The position numbers and the translations under genes were made by a program. Positions 34,414 to 48,535 of a DNA stretch of 64,000 nt are shown here, one piece after another (the first letter of the stretch is position 1; each line of letters begins with the position of its first letter). Source of the stretch: Apophysomyces variabilis (lineage: Eukaryota > Mucoromycota > Mucoromycetes > Mucorales > Mucoraceae). The stretch spans positions 135,103 through 199,102 of the forward strand of contig MZZL01000393.1 of the NCBI GenBank assembly GCA_002749535.1, read 5' to 3'. The notes below the pieces were generated by a model. It was not told the origin of the DNA. It did no database searches and saw only the letters and a program-made list of their open reading frames with translations.

Positions 34414-35196
34414 ATGGAAGACGAAGTACCGAAGAAGGCCATAAAGGCACTGAAAGCACGCCTCGATCTTGTCGAACGTCATTTAGAACCTCTTCTTGCA
34501 AGTCCATTAACAGAGTCTTACGGAAGATTACCTATAAACCAGAAATGCCAATTCGAAGTATTGCTGTGTTATGCGATCAATAGCTTGTTCTTTAGTACGT
34601 CAGCATTTGAATCGATCAAATCCTTAACAGTAACTAAACATGAAACTAGTGTATATGAAGACTCAAGGTCATGATCCTCAGAATCACGATGTCATGAAAG
34701 AATTGGTGAGTCTGGACTTTGTTAGGCAATGCATGCAAGTTAACTAACGAACATTGGGCCCTCCGTTGCACTCAAAACAGGAACGAGTTAAGAATTACAT
34801 TAATAGAATTAAAAAAGCTGAAGGAAAGGGACCTAAAGGTAAGATATTAGACAGGCGTAATGTATGCATGGATATTGAGTTGCTTGTTCTGACAGCATCC
34901 CTGGCGGTGGATAAAGAGGCAGCCGCAAGGTTCATCAAAGCCGCCTTGGCTAATGAGGATGAAGAAGAACAAGAAGAAGGTAGAGCTTGGATATGGAATA
35001 AATGAGGAGTATTAATCCAGACAATAGCAACTGAAGCACGCAAACGCAAAGCAGAAGGTAAGCATCAATAGCTAACATCATGCCATACTAAAACTACCAA
35101 CTCTTAGAATCATCATCTGATGAGGAAGAGGTCAAAGGATCATCTAATGAAAAGTTACGGAAGCGACAATATTTAGACCCTTTTCGAAGCGCTTGA
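34414..35196 (+). CDS. C1D/Rrp47 nuclear exosome cofactor
   Basis: Six exons (34414-34594, 34650-34705, 34781-34838, 34896-34979, 35028-35057, 35108-35196) give 165 residues of the Sas10/C1D family. The N-terminal helical domain includes the KCQFEVLLCYAINSLF and MYMKTQGHDPQNHDVMKEL segments, and then ERVKNYINRIKKAEGK, the family's hallmark helix. A DKEAAARFIKAAL motif follows, then an acidic and basic tail. C1D/Rrp47 (yeast Lrp1) binds the nuclease Rrp6 and helps the nuclear exosome process rRNA and snoRNA. The length agrees with the family (about 140-185). The start is the ATG at 34414; a GTG four codons upstream in the same frame is not used. Confidence 0.85.
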
Positions 35197-35760
35197 TCAC
35201 GGAAAGCGAAATGAACGAAGAATTTCCAACTTGCTATAGCATGTAGAAATGAGTTGATTGAACTTTTTCTCTACAATATTTCTACCCGTCTCAAGACAGC
35301 AGTTTATGCTTCCCTTCAACACCCTGATCTTCCTATAATTCATACGATAATAAAGCCATAAGTGAACGAACGGATCAAAGAACTTGCCAATGGTGTCAAT
35401 GCATTTAAGGACCCATGATTGACTGCTGAAATATATCCTGTAGGTCATGCTGAATCTTACCTGTAATAGTCATGGTTAATAAAGAAGAAATCTACTGTGT
35501 AACTGTCAAATGCTTTAATTGCTATGCGATCAAAAATAACGGACAACTATAAACTTCCCCCCGCTACTGTCTCTTTTATGACACGTCTCGATATAAGCAT
35601 TGATCGGAACTCTAATGACGCATCGATGATGTATTCGGTCATAAAGCGTCTTTGTTTAAGAAACAGCGAAACATTTTTTATTACTACAAATCCCTAAAAA
35701 CCATTGGCAAGTATTTTTAAGTCTCTCATTGTCATCCTAATTTTTGATTTATCTTTCAGA
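35197..35760. other. Intergenic with decayed coding-like stretch
   Basis: On the plus strand at about 35225-35440 a frame reads like real protein (ACRNELIELFLYNISTR, then NERIKELANGVNAF) but carries two in-frame stops and no start. It may be a gene or transposon relic. I could not assign it. The last 60 bases include a pyrimidine-AG at 35751-35759 that could end a leader intron of the next gene. Confidence 0.3.
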
Positions 35761-36939
<1,179 letters not shown>

Positions 36940-37567
36940 TACAAGTATATGTTTACACCCGATTGCTATAGCTTTTACGCAGTGAATTAATTGCTCACCA
37001 ATTATTGTTTTTTCCAATCTTTTGGCTTGTTTGCGATCCACATCAGTCTATCTGTACGCTTTCATTCCATCCGGGTTCCTCATGAACTGTTTAATGGAAA
37101 CTAGGCTTCAGGAACCGTCCTTTATCAATGAATGGATGCTTCTTGAGACATTAGCATTTTCATTAGCTAATACCTCAAAATTTATCACTTAGATTTATCA
37201 CATACTTATTATGTAAATGATCAGTTTCAATGTTATCATTCTGACCGTTTCAGAAAGGCAGACACTCTGCAAAATAAATGAATTATGGGTAGAACAGTGC
37301 TTGGATAGCATTACAGCCGAGGAGAAGTCCGATATTCATGCACCATTGCGTCAGTTTGAACAGCGAAAATACCACCTTCACGCTTGTTTCTCATACTTTA
37401 TGGGGGAAAATTTAGGTAATTTACTATACATGATGTGACAAGAAAGCCATCTAGAGCGGTTAAAATAATATTACAAGAATAGCGAATAGATAGAATTCGA
37501 AGATCGTAGAACGAAGCGTCATGTTTAGAGCAGATGGTGCTGATATTAAAGAAAAACCGCTTGTCCT
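36940..37567. other. Convergent intergenic spacer
   Basis: This stretch separates the converging ends of the oxidoreductase and the kinesin. A 73-codon open frame at 37217-37438 (plus) shows no recognisable motif and is probably chance. Confidence 0.4.
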
Positions 37568-39750
37568 TCATCGTTGTTCGAGTCGACTTTTGAGCATCGT
37601 CAGCTCTTCCTTCATTTTCTCATACTCTCTAGCAAAAAGAAAAAAGAGTTAACCGGTTATGTTATCGCTACAGTTTGGAAAAATTAGCTGTAGAAACACG
37701 TACTCTCTGTCAACGTAGGACGCACTCAATGTTTTCTCCGTGTCTGATGCAACTTTGTCACATATTTGTTTAAGCTTCGCTTCTGTAAGCATGATCACTG
37801 CTGAACCATCTTCCCCAATATCAGCTAACGGTAAACCCCTACTGCCGGATGGATTATGAGCAAAATAATTTCATGATATCCGGTCATAACGTACGTATTA
37901 CTGCTACCGGGCCAATGCCGCGAGGACTTGTAGACAGATTGCGTATGTCGTTGCGACGACCTGCTAACGTATTGTCGCAGCGCGGTTTGCGGATTGGCAT
38001 GTTTGAATCGCTTGTCATTATGATAATCCGCTTCATCCCAGTACACGTTAAAAGGCCGTTTTGCGGTTTTCAATCGTTGATTTTCTTCCGTCGCATCACG
38101 GTCTGGCGATGGATAAGCGGTTATTGACCTTGTCTTTACTATCCTTCGACTATTCTGCTTTGGTCGACTTCTAATATCTTTAGATCGTGAGGCAAAATTC
38201 AATGTGCTATGGGAATCTTCAATCAACAACTTCAATTCTTCAAATGCAGGTAAGCATACTTTAAGGTATCCAGAAGGTATCTCTGTATAAATTGTAAGTT
38301 CATATGCGATGTGATATTGTTTACTACGTACATAGCCTGGTGCGATGTTGATAATCATCATACCAAGTGACGTTCCACCTAATGTAGGCTAACCAAACCC
38401 TTGAATGGTTTGTTCCGAATAAAACAATGTGTATCCTACCTGTAATATTCGAGTCATCTTTGAATCGCGAAATGGGATTCGAGACTGTGGACGGTTAAAA
38501 TCACAATTGATAGAAAAAAAAGAGTACTTACAGAGCCGCAATTTAATGCTTCAACTACTTGTCCAAGAACAAAGAGACTTTTGTTGATGGCAGAACTTTC
38601 GTCCATTCGCTCTTTATTATTTCCTGATCTGCGATTATCCTCAGATCCAGCGAGGTCAATGAGATTGATCTTCCCAGATATTGTATTCTTGTTATCACCA
38701 GAACTTGAATATTGATCATACACAGTTGCCGTTACATTGAACGATAAAATGGCATGTGAACGACTGGAAGTCGCATTTAATTTGGTAGTTGCAGTCGAAC
38801 GGTTCCGAGAAGCAATACTAAGAAACGATTTTCAGTTTAACCATGCTGAAAGTACATTTGCTTTACCTGAATATTTTATGGAAATCTTGTACCGAATAAA
38901 GATTGTACTATTTGACTTTTGTCAATGTGACCCGATGAAAAAAGCTGATGACTTTCTCACCTCTGTCAGATTAGCAACAAATATGTTATGATTTTGATCC
39001 TCCCGGATATCAAGCGCTGTGTCCTATCAGAGCGTATCCGAGTTGGATCTAAGTATATTATATTGTAAAATATACTTACCTTCCCCTTCATCACAAGCAA
39101 ATCATATACCGATTCCTTAAATATCTCCATATATGACATTGTAATTTGGAGATCGGAAATACGAGGGCTGTGCTTCGCCTGAAATAAGTAATCTGCTACT
39201 CTTGGTATAATTCCAGGTTCATGGCGTATACCATCCATTGTATAAGTCTTCCCTGCACAGGTAATGTCTATGTGTTCAGCAAATAGCCGACAAGCCTTGC
39301 ATTGCTCTGAATCCTTTATGTACCTGAGCCGGTCACACCATATGCGAAAATGGTTGCGTCCTACAAAGGGACAATGAGGGATGGGTGAACTGTCTGCAGC
39401 ACACTTACGTAGCCGTCGAACACACGTTGAACTAAGGGTCTTACGTCGTTTTCGAAGATGTCTTTCTGCGTAGCCTCCTCTGAATAACAAGATGCAAAAC
39501 TGATCGATCGACTTGTTTATTTCCAAGGTTCCACAGTGTCTATGTACCTGAACTTCAAACGCTCGCCTGGGTTCCGGTGATTCTCCAGCTCAATGCAGTT
39601 GTCATTTACGTATACCGAATTATCTGGTGCCTCATCCCCTATGAATGGTCGAACGCGGCATACGATCTTAATTCGTTCAGATGGAGTCATGAGAGAAGGC
39701 GCGAACTTTTGTCCGACACTGAGACGCGGCTGTTGAATTGGCGTAATCAT
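37568..39750 (-). CDS. Kinesin-10 family motor (KIF22/Kid-like)
   Basis: Microtubule motor. Twelve exons (39535-39750, 39409-39474, 39324-39360, 39080-39252, 38961-39023, 38867-38907, 38532-38817, 38440-38484, 38332-38388, 37908-38229, 37704-37824, 37568-37628) give 495 residues. The motor domain comes first: IKIVCRVRPF, P-loop GVTGSGKT (102-109), switch I NATSSRSH, switch II DLAGSE followed by DNRRSGN. The SEDNRR-GN signature is typical of kinesin-10, which pushes chromosomes along spindle microtubules. IPFRDSKMTRILQ and LNFASRSKDI close the motor. A basic segment and a short coiled coil (EEYEKMKEELTMLKSRL) end the protein. No helix-hairpin-helix DNA-binding tail is evident. The first donor (GTGGAA) is weak, so the exon 1/2 border is the least certain. 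Confidence 0.83.
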
Positions 39751-42700
39751 CTTGAAATGGCAAGATGCATTGGGCTGTAGCCCATTTCTCAGTCGATTTC
39801 AATAGTTATCGTAAGTAGAGTTTACTATTACAAAAGACATAGAGGAAGCGTAAAATAATGATGGTAAATCCCCTATCTTCTTGTGTTTAGCTTTTGTACG
39901 CAGTTTCACGGAATTCAGACCCTTAGTGATTTCATCAGGCCCTACAGGCTGTTAGTACAGCACATATAGTGAGATTAATCTGTAAGCAATATAACGTTGT
40001 GATCAGATTTTAACAAGTTAATCCAGAATATTCATATGGTGCGATCAACCGAAATTGCGTGTAAGCAGACCCAGATACGTCCGGGGTTACTGCGATTTCC
40101 TATCGACATGGCACCTGTAGCTTATTCTGGTGTACTACAGACGAGAGAAGCAATGGAGGACCTCGTTCTTCTGAATGCGAAGATAAAGAAAGATTTTATA
40201 ATTGCTATAGTAGGTGAAGGAAAATATCTTTGATCGTATGCATGTGTTGTGAAGCAAGAAGTGATAGACAGCTTATATCCTATGAATAAGCAGACTATAT
40301 ATTGGTCTGGATATATCACATGGATTTAGGGAACATAAAGAAAAACCAACATCATTTATAGTTTTGTAAAACACGGTGACTGATTGATGCCAACAATTAC
40401 GGCCGATAACCGATCTTGCGCCTGACTGTTTTCCATTGAGGACACTACTGAAGAAGAAGACATTAAGGTGAAAGAAGAAATTGAGATCATCATATTTGTC
40501 TATCTTATTGCCATCTCCCATACCAATTTATTACCTGATCGTTTATGAATTCTGTACTCATTGTCCTAAAGTTGTGCATATCTAAGAGGCTGAAGTCACT
40601 ATTCCACCACGAGAAGTTTCAGTAAAGGTATCTCCCATCCGCTGCTAAGTTTTGTTCAGCTTATGACTGGATCCGCATAAGGTGACTCGGTCTTGATTCG
40701 GGGACGTGTCTTTGAATGGTAATTCGGGTAGCTGTTGGACACACACACAGCGATGATCTAAAGCAGTACCGGGTCCATGTGCAAAGTTTCGCGTAGCTAT
40801 CACCAGTTTTACCATGGTGATAGTATTTCTATCCGAGCAACTAATCTGACGCTTTTACCTATCTGCGCACAGCCTCAATCTGTTTGGTGACTACAGCTAT
40901 GAACTGGAGAAATAGAACTAGCCGATATGCATTGATAATGCGTAAGAAAGGGCATTTCCTGTTTGGTCCGTTGAACCGTTCCTTGACATCATATCATAGA
41001 GATTTAAGATTGATCGATTACTCGGTTAGCAAGGAGAAAAAAAAGAAGGTTCGGCTTTATCAAACGAAGAGCGATCTGTTGACACGTGGCAAAAGGGCTT
41101 ATAGAATAAAGTTTGACTTAGAATTGATGGCAACAGAGCAACCAGGGAACTTTAGAACACTCTGTCTGAGCTCTTGAGAGGGAACTGACTTAGGAAAGGT
41201 TATCGAGTTTGTTACCTACGCCGTAAGTCGCCGATAAATCGATGTGATACACTGGAGGTTATTTTTTCCAAGAAAGTCAGATTTTGCATGTTGGGATATT
41301 GCCACACGCATGCATTCGCAATCTCAGCTGTATCAATGCTAGCATTACGCAATTGCACTTCACATACTGTTTTGTTTTGCTAAAAAAAGATATAGCTATA
41401 CAAGACCCATACATGCCGTTCCTAGACACATCGATGGGGTCCGTATTTGGATTCGCAGATAGAATTTTTCCTTCCACATCGCAGAGTAGTTCGTAATCAA
41501 CTTCCGTAGTACCCTTTAAGCAAAGCATGTCTCTAACTAACGTTTTGGGCCAACATTTAAATCTAGAACCTAGTTCGATAGAATAGGGATGTGAAGACTT
41601 AATGTGCATTTGCATTGTCGATATGTATGATATGTGATACTTTTTTCAAACAGAGGCCCTTTTTTAAGGCACCTTAAGCCATTTTGAGTTAGGTGGTTTT
41701 TATCTAAACTTAGCCTAGCACGGAGAGAGCGGTAAGTGTAAAGCAATGATGTATCAGGCAAACTGTGCTGCGTTACATTGGGACCCTTATGTTGTACGTC
41801 TAGAGCACATAGTGGTAGAAATTTAAACGAATCAAAATGCTTTACCAGTTGACTTTGATTGGAGCAAGGTAGTATTTAGCATGACTAAGGTTTGGATGCT
41901 CGAGCATCACAATGAGTTCTCGAATACGATAACCATGGGTAATGCGTAATTTTCGAAAGGAAGATTCCCCAGAGAAAATTTCCTTTTAATTTCTTCCTTT
42001 TTTTTTCAACCATCTAAAATAGCATAGAGTTGGCGAGCTATTCTGTTTTTATTACGTGTCAACCGTCTGGAAGAATGGGCGGAGGAATTCGGCTACAGTG
42101 AAAAGATAGCAGATTGAGGACGTATTAATAGGACAAGGATGTTGAAATAAAAGTACAATGATGATGAGGGCATTCCATATAGAAGGGAGAAGAAAAGAAG
42201 TTCTTATTCGGAGGCGAAGGCCGCGAATTACCAAATAGAGACAGTTGCTATTGAACAATAGATCATCCATTGGACAATAGACGTCTAAGATTCCCGTTTA
42301 ACGCGTTACACTATGTTTCAGTTATCCCCAACATGAAAGCTTATAGAAGCTTAACAGGATCCCCCAGACAAGTGGTTTACCAACAAAACAACTGGTCTTG
42401 GAATGGCTGCCAATTTTCCTTCATAAAAATAGAATAAGAACGAGGGCTTCGGTTTTTATACAATTCCATTTTTTTTCCGGCCCACGTGCAATAGGTGATA
42501 CAAAGAAAAAAAAGAAAGCGATTAGAATCACCGTGCCCGAAGTATACCAGACTTGTGTTGCTTTACCTTGCGCGTTATATTAAAAACTTTATTAAGTTCC
42601 AAGATAAACTATATCATTCTGCTACTAGAGATTTAAACTAACATGCATTGATCTAATGACGTTTACATAATGTATAAAGCATTTTAACGCTGTGAAAGTT

Positions 42701-43708
42701 AGTTTAACAAACATTAGAACCGGGAAAACGTATAATTCCCAGCTATCTTTCGCTGTTTTCTTTTTATTACGGTCTCAAAAAGTCCTGCTCCCCTGAAGTC
42801 CCCCTCACCGACTCTTATTTTTTTTTCTTTCGTTCTGACCCCGTGAGTTTCGGACCAACGAATAGCCGCGCTATTTCAAAAACAATCGTTTGGATAGAGG
42901 GAGTAATGCTAGCCAATTCATGCCCTTGCTTATCATTGACAGGGGACAAAGCAGAGTTTAATGAACATTGACAGAAACATGTTGGTCTTATTTGTAGCAA
43001 TTTTGGGAATTGCAGAAAAATCGAGAAAAACAGTTTCTATTTTTCTTTCATAGAACATCAAACGTGGTAAATCCGGGGTGCATTACGTAGGTCTCTTTTT
43101 TTTCAGTTACATTGAAAGACCGGTTTGGTCTGTATCTCAGTTGCCCGATAGGGCATATTACTCTTACATGTTGGGACATGAAGAATTGGGAGCATGTTAT
43201 CGGAGTCGAGCTGGATAAAACGTGATAACACGTGCTGAAATAAAGGTTAAAGAAGTACTTTGTTTTTCTGATCTGTATCAGATTAGTGGTGATTGCATAA
43301 TGAATTATCAAATAAGTTCATTATGCAAGACAATGGAGCAATGGAGGCTTTAGCGTTAAGAGTGAGGAGAAAGTGGGAACCTTGATTGGCTCGATCAAAA
43401 TCATACCATACTGTTGGAAGCCCGCACTGCTGGGATAAGAAGAGTTCGTCCTACTGAAACCCAGACAAGGAAATTAGACATTCCATTGCCATGGCCAACG
43501 CTTTGGTCTCTTTCCCTTCTATCCATTCCCCGCGATTGGACTTACCCTCTCCCTTAAAAGCGGACATGGCGCTGTTTGAAAATACTGAAAAATTAAAGTA
43601 GAGCTTCGGAATTAAGAATCTATCATTATAAAAAGACTACATTTTTCTTATATTGACTATGCGACTTTCACGAAACAAAACTTGTTATATTTCATATAAA
43701 AGCGAACA
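39751..43708. other. Gene-poor region with coding-like fragments
   Basis: Nearly 4 kb without a convincing gene. Plus-strand stretches at 40036-40233 and 40884-41177 read like protein (for instance LRFPIDMAPVAYSGVLQTRE and FGPLNRSLTSYHRDL), but they are in different frames, broken by stops and lack splice logic. They may be remains of a mobile element. The last 100 bases upstream of 43709 hold a CATATAAAAG string at 43692-43701, which may be a TATA element for the RGS fusion gene. Confidence 0.4.
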
Positions 43709-46397
43709 ATGGCTCCATCGAGCGTAAAGTCTCTATCTATTAAAAACGAAGATGATTCGCGCAAAAAACCACCCGCCCGAACAACCGATAAGAGTGATCG
43801 TCTTCACGAAATTCTTTCCTCGCCTCAACTTCTTGCATTATTTGAAGAATATCTGCAACGAGTTCAGGCACACGAAAACCTTTTGTTCGTCGAAGCACTA
43901 TCACAATTACGCCATGAAAACAATCAACTCAACGTTGAAAAAGTAGTCCACAGGTTAATATCATCAATACATTGACCATTTCTCTATCTCTCGCTCGCGC
44001 ACCTATATATTCACGTAAATGATTTGTAAATGTAGAATCTGGAAAACGTTCATCACTCTTGGCGCACCTTTGGAATTAACGATCCAAAACAGTGAGCAAA
44101 TTGGAAGAGAAATTCATGCTCATCGGTGGGATATCATGACAAAAGAAAAAGCCCTCGAGATATTTCGCGATGCTGAATGTCAAGTGAAATCAATCTTGGT
44201 AATCAACTATATACCCCTAGTAAACACACCAGCCAAACTCATATCATTATACTCTCGGCTATTAGGAACAAAATGTGGAAGCCTTTGACGCTCTCTATCG
44301 ACAATCCACGTAAGTGTTGTACAGTATATCATAGATGGCTTTGAACGGATTGCTTATCAATATCCTTAGTTCCGGACAAATATCGGGACCCTTGCAGTAT
44401 CAGAAAAAAGTGGTCATTATCGGAGGCGGCTTTACCGTAAGTAACATAGTAAGTGTGTGACAACGTTCTAATCTGAAATGCAAACAGGGTTTCACGGTTG
44501 CCTCGATTCTAGATCCGATGCCACGATTTCATGTTACCTTAATCGACACTAAAGGTAAGCTTCGAAGCGAAACTTATAAATCTTTAGACTTATTATGTTT
44601 TATTAGATTCTTTTGAATACAGCCCTGGTATGATCAAGGTTAGTAACTGAAAATAAAGCTATTTAATCCCGTCTTACCTTTTTTGTCCACAGATGCTTGT
44701 ACGTCCTGAAGAAACATCGTCACTCCGAGTACGACATGGTGCCTACGTTAAGAATGGCCGTGTTGTCATTGGTCATGCTGAAAGACTAGAAAACGACGCC
44801 ACGGCTGTCCGTGTTAACAACGAACTGGTACGTTGTTGCTAGGTATCCCTGGTTTGTCTCTTATATTTACCCAGCTTGCTCTCTGTCTTCTTACAGATTC
44901 CGTTTGACTACCTTGTTATTGCCACAGGGAGCACGTACAAGTCCAAGCTGAAATCATTTGATATCTCGGCACTCTATCGAATGTCCGAACTTGCTGCTGA
45001 GCATGTTGAATTAAAAAAAGCAAACAGCGTGCTGATCATCGGTAAGTATACCGCACCTTTTGATTTTCTCAAGCTCCTATGCTCAATAACTCCATGATAG
45101 GAGGAGGATTAGTGGGTTGTGAACTTGCAAGTGAAATTTCTTTGCATGATTTCCCTGCTCCGTATCAACAAAAGAAAAGAGTGACGATAGTGGAATCGCA
45201 TCCTACCTTGGTGCCTCGAAGTTCTGAGCGTCGGCAAGAAAAGGCTATGGATTATCTCACAAAACTCGGAGTTGATATTATTTGCAACGAACGTATTATT
45301 GATTTCGACAGTGCAGAAACCAATGCCTACTTGGGAACGAGCGGCCGTGTGTATCGAGGCTACGATAAAGTTTACCTTGCCACAGGGACAACACCCTGCA
45401 GCAACATTATTCGAGGCGATGGGGACGCTGGCTTTGAATCTTGCATCGATCACTGGGACCGTATCAAGGTCAAGCCGACATTGCAACTGGATCATTGGAA
45501 GTATAAGCATATCTTTGCTGGCGGCGATGTGACAAATGTTTGTGAAGAAAAGACTGGATACGCAGCAACCCTTGCTGGTGTTTGTATTGCACGTAATATT
45601 TGCCGAATCGAGAAGGGCAAGCCTCCACTCAAACAAGGTGCGAAAGGAACCGTACCCGCTCCTCCAAAACCGTTACATGGCTTGCCGTCTCATGGAGGTA
45701 TTGGAAGACGTACGTATGAATAGACATGTCTGGTTTCAACAGAAAGAAAAGACAAGATATTAACATATTGTTTATTTTCGTAACAGAGCAACTGGGCCTA
45801 TTCAAAAAGACCTTCTCCTTCTTGAACCCAAACTGGGCTGCACTAAAAAGCTTTGACGAACAGCAATTCTTGCGCATCGTTCAAGGCGAAGCGGCTGCTT
45901 CCTCGCTGGCTATTGGAAAAATTCCTAAATACCTCGAAGCACCATGCTGCGATGGCAACCGTTCCAATCATCGCTTGCGTAGAAACAAACCAAATGATTT
46001 GAACTCTCCACGTATATCAGCAACAAATCTTTCTGGTTCTGATCTCCTATCTTTGCAAGGAAATAGCGACACAGAAAGCATCCGAAGTTTCCTGTGTACA
46101 CCAGGGATGTACGATCTTAACGTCTCGTTCGAAAGCTTTAGCGAAGAATCTAGCATACGTTCTTGCAGTACTTCAAGTGACCTTCCAAGTCCTGATCGAG
46201 CATCGTATATGGAGAGATACCAACGTTCAATTAGTCCAGTGCAACAAACGAAATCGATTCGTCACGTTGGTTCCATGGTCTCTCTTAGCAGCCGAGAAAC
46301 TTATTCTGGGCGGCGGCACCCTCAATTGAATGCATCTATATCTACACCTATCACATATCCGTTCTATAATGAACGGTTCTCTAATGAGCTCAGATAG
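43709..46397 (+). CDS. RGS domain fused to FSP1/AMID-like NAD(P)H oxidoreductase
   Basis: Ten exons (43709-43953, 44036-44198, 44266-44309, 44370-44436, 44488-44554, 44607-44638, 44693-44827, 44897-45041, 45101-45709, 45787-46397) give 705 residues. Residues about 28-150 form an RGS domain (LHEILSSPQLLALFEEYLQR, HENLLFVEAL, then EQNVEAFDALY). RGS domains speed GTP hydrolysis on G-alpha. From about 163 a two-dinucleotide-domain flavoprotein of the AMID/AIFM2 (FSP1) type starts: VVIIGGGFTGFTVASILD, FEYSPGMIKMLV, DYLVIATGS, LIIGGGLVGCELASEI, and IFAGGDVTN near the end of the FAD domain. That group reduces quinones with NAD(P)H. A Ser-rich tail (about 560-705) follows. The junction lies across exons 3 and 4, in phase, with no stop, start or poly-A signal between the parts. 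Confidence 0.85.
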
Positions 46398-48535
46398 CAC
46401 ATCTATATCCTTAATTAGCACAAACTTTTGTATATAGTCCAAACACCTATTTAAAATGTTCATTCAGGTAAAAATATTAAAATTAGTTGTAGGCATGGTT
46501 TGAAAACATTGTCGTAAAGAGGTCATTGATCTTGCACACTTCGGCGAGCCAATTAAGCCACTATAGATAAATCTAAGATTTGGGAGATCTTGCTTCATTG
46601 TAACCTGCAGTAAATGAATAATGTCATTATTGTACTGTGCCATTCCTATTGCGATTGTTTAATAAAGAAACAAGATGTGGTCATCGGTAGTGACAGAGAT
46701 ACCAAATACCATGTTGCGTCTTTGGAAATGATATAATAGAAGAAACGTGGGTATATTGCAATAGCATGATGCACAAATTATTCATTTTGATTAGACGTTG
46801 CCAATGCGAAACGCTTTCCCGGAACCCATCAGTTTCAAATCTTCGATTTTCTGGCTGCAACTTTTCTCTTACGTTTTGCTATTATTACAAATAATCGTGT
46901 TTCAGATGAGCAGTACTACGCCGCAACACCGGGTTCCGCAGGGATATTCCCAAGAAGGAAGTCAATGTACAGTCTGCAGGGGTAATCTGGAAGGCACAGG
47001 TTTGTTCTACTATATACGTGGAGTTAACCGGGATACCCGTATTCTTCTGCTTACTCACAGATAAGCATTACCAGTAGCACATTGCATCCAGCACGGCTGT
47101 CCGTGACCTTTGCATAACTTTCCTAGTACGGAGGGGCCATTGTCCTGATAAAAGGCACGCTCCACAGTTCATGCTCTAATCACAGTAATGTGGCGCTGCT
47201 GTTCCTTTACAGCACTCAGATCTTTTAGAAAATAAATCGTAATATTTGCTTTAAATATTTTCAGGTGCCATCGCAAGGTTAAAAAAACAACAAATTGCAT
47301 TCTGTATTATTTGTCTTTAGATTCCAAAATTTCTATCGTTCTTAAGCCAAGGTATGCTGCAGCCTGTATTCTAACCATGTACAAACAAAACCGATATTAA
47401 ACAGCTCGTGAATTCATATGAATGTGCGAATTGTACGAGGTCTAGTCATAATAGCTTTGAATGAAACTTATTGGAGCACGCCCATTGTCATTTCGAGATG
47501 TCCACAGTTTTTGATCCACCTGATGCATTGTGAAGGGTTTTACAGCGTCGTTAATAATTACTCTGTTAAGAGCAAGCTTCGGTGCAGATCCGAAAATACA
47601 AGGCCTTGTGACTACAATTGCTATATTAGTAACCTACTTGCAGAGTACAAATGTTGGAAACGGCTTTGTACAGAGTCTGTTAAAGTGCCACATCCTTCAG
47701 GGGAAACACAAAGGCTGATCGAGGCAACACTTTTCCAAGAGTCTCGTGGTCAGCCATACAACTATTTAGGAATGTCCTGTCAGTGACCCCGGTTCGGGTA
47801 TTTCACCCGGTTAACTTAGATATGTGAGTTGTGTGTGTCTTCAAACATACATACTAAATAAACAGGCAATCACAGTAATGAAAAAACATACAAAATACCT
47901 GAAAAAGACACGCTGATCGTAAACAGTATGGTGCAAAAGGATCTAGCGTTGTATGTAGTTACACTTGAGCTTTCTGAAACACAAAGTTAACTGTAGTAAA
48001 ACGGGCCTGCTGCGATGGCCACTGCGCCGACGGCTTTCGGCACAAAGCCGAATGAGAAGAATGAATGTATGAGGCGTGTCCAAAATAGGCTTGGCCTTCA
48101 TCGGAGAATACAAAAAGGGCAGGATAGGACGACGGAGCATGTGTTCCGTGGGGAACGCATTCACACACGACTTCACACGCGAAGCGATAAGGGCATTTGT
48201 GCTCCAAAATGTATACCGTTCGCGACAAAGAGACGATGAACCACGAAGATTATACATGAATTGAGAATGAGTTGTTTGTTAATCTTTCCGTCACACCGAA
48301 TAGAGTATGCATTCGCCACAGCAGAGTCCTTTAGGAACCAAAACAAACAATGCACGGTAGACGTTTGTCCGCCAGCTTCGTTCCTATTTCTCCCTTTTTC
48401 TCAGCATCGTTAGTCCGCTTTTCATTTTTCTCTTTCTGTTCCTTCTATTACCACCAAGCTTCGATCAAATCCTAACCATTTTACAATATTAAATCAATAC
48501 ATCATAAAGCCAACAAAATACACGATACCTACGTC
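46398..48535. other. Gene-poor region with unassigned open frames
   Basis: About 2.1 kb between two plus-strand genes. Open frames at 46798-47064 and 47418-47786 (plus) and an overlapping pair at 47943-48264 (both strands) have no recognisable motif. The minus-strand frame at 47959-48228 has a protein-like composition (FVFSDEGQAYFGHASYIHSS) and might be a relic. Promoter elements of the RhoGEF gene should lie at the right end. Confidence 0.35.

Noticed and set aside
43709..46397. RGS protein and flavoprotein as two separate neighbouring genes
   Set aside because: The exons on both sides of the junction are in phase across a 60-nt intron, and there is no start codon with context or 3' end between them. 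One gene is the simpler reading.
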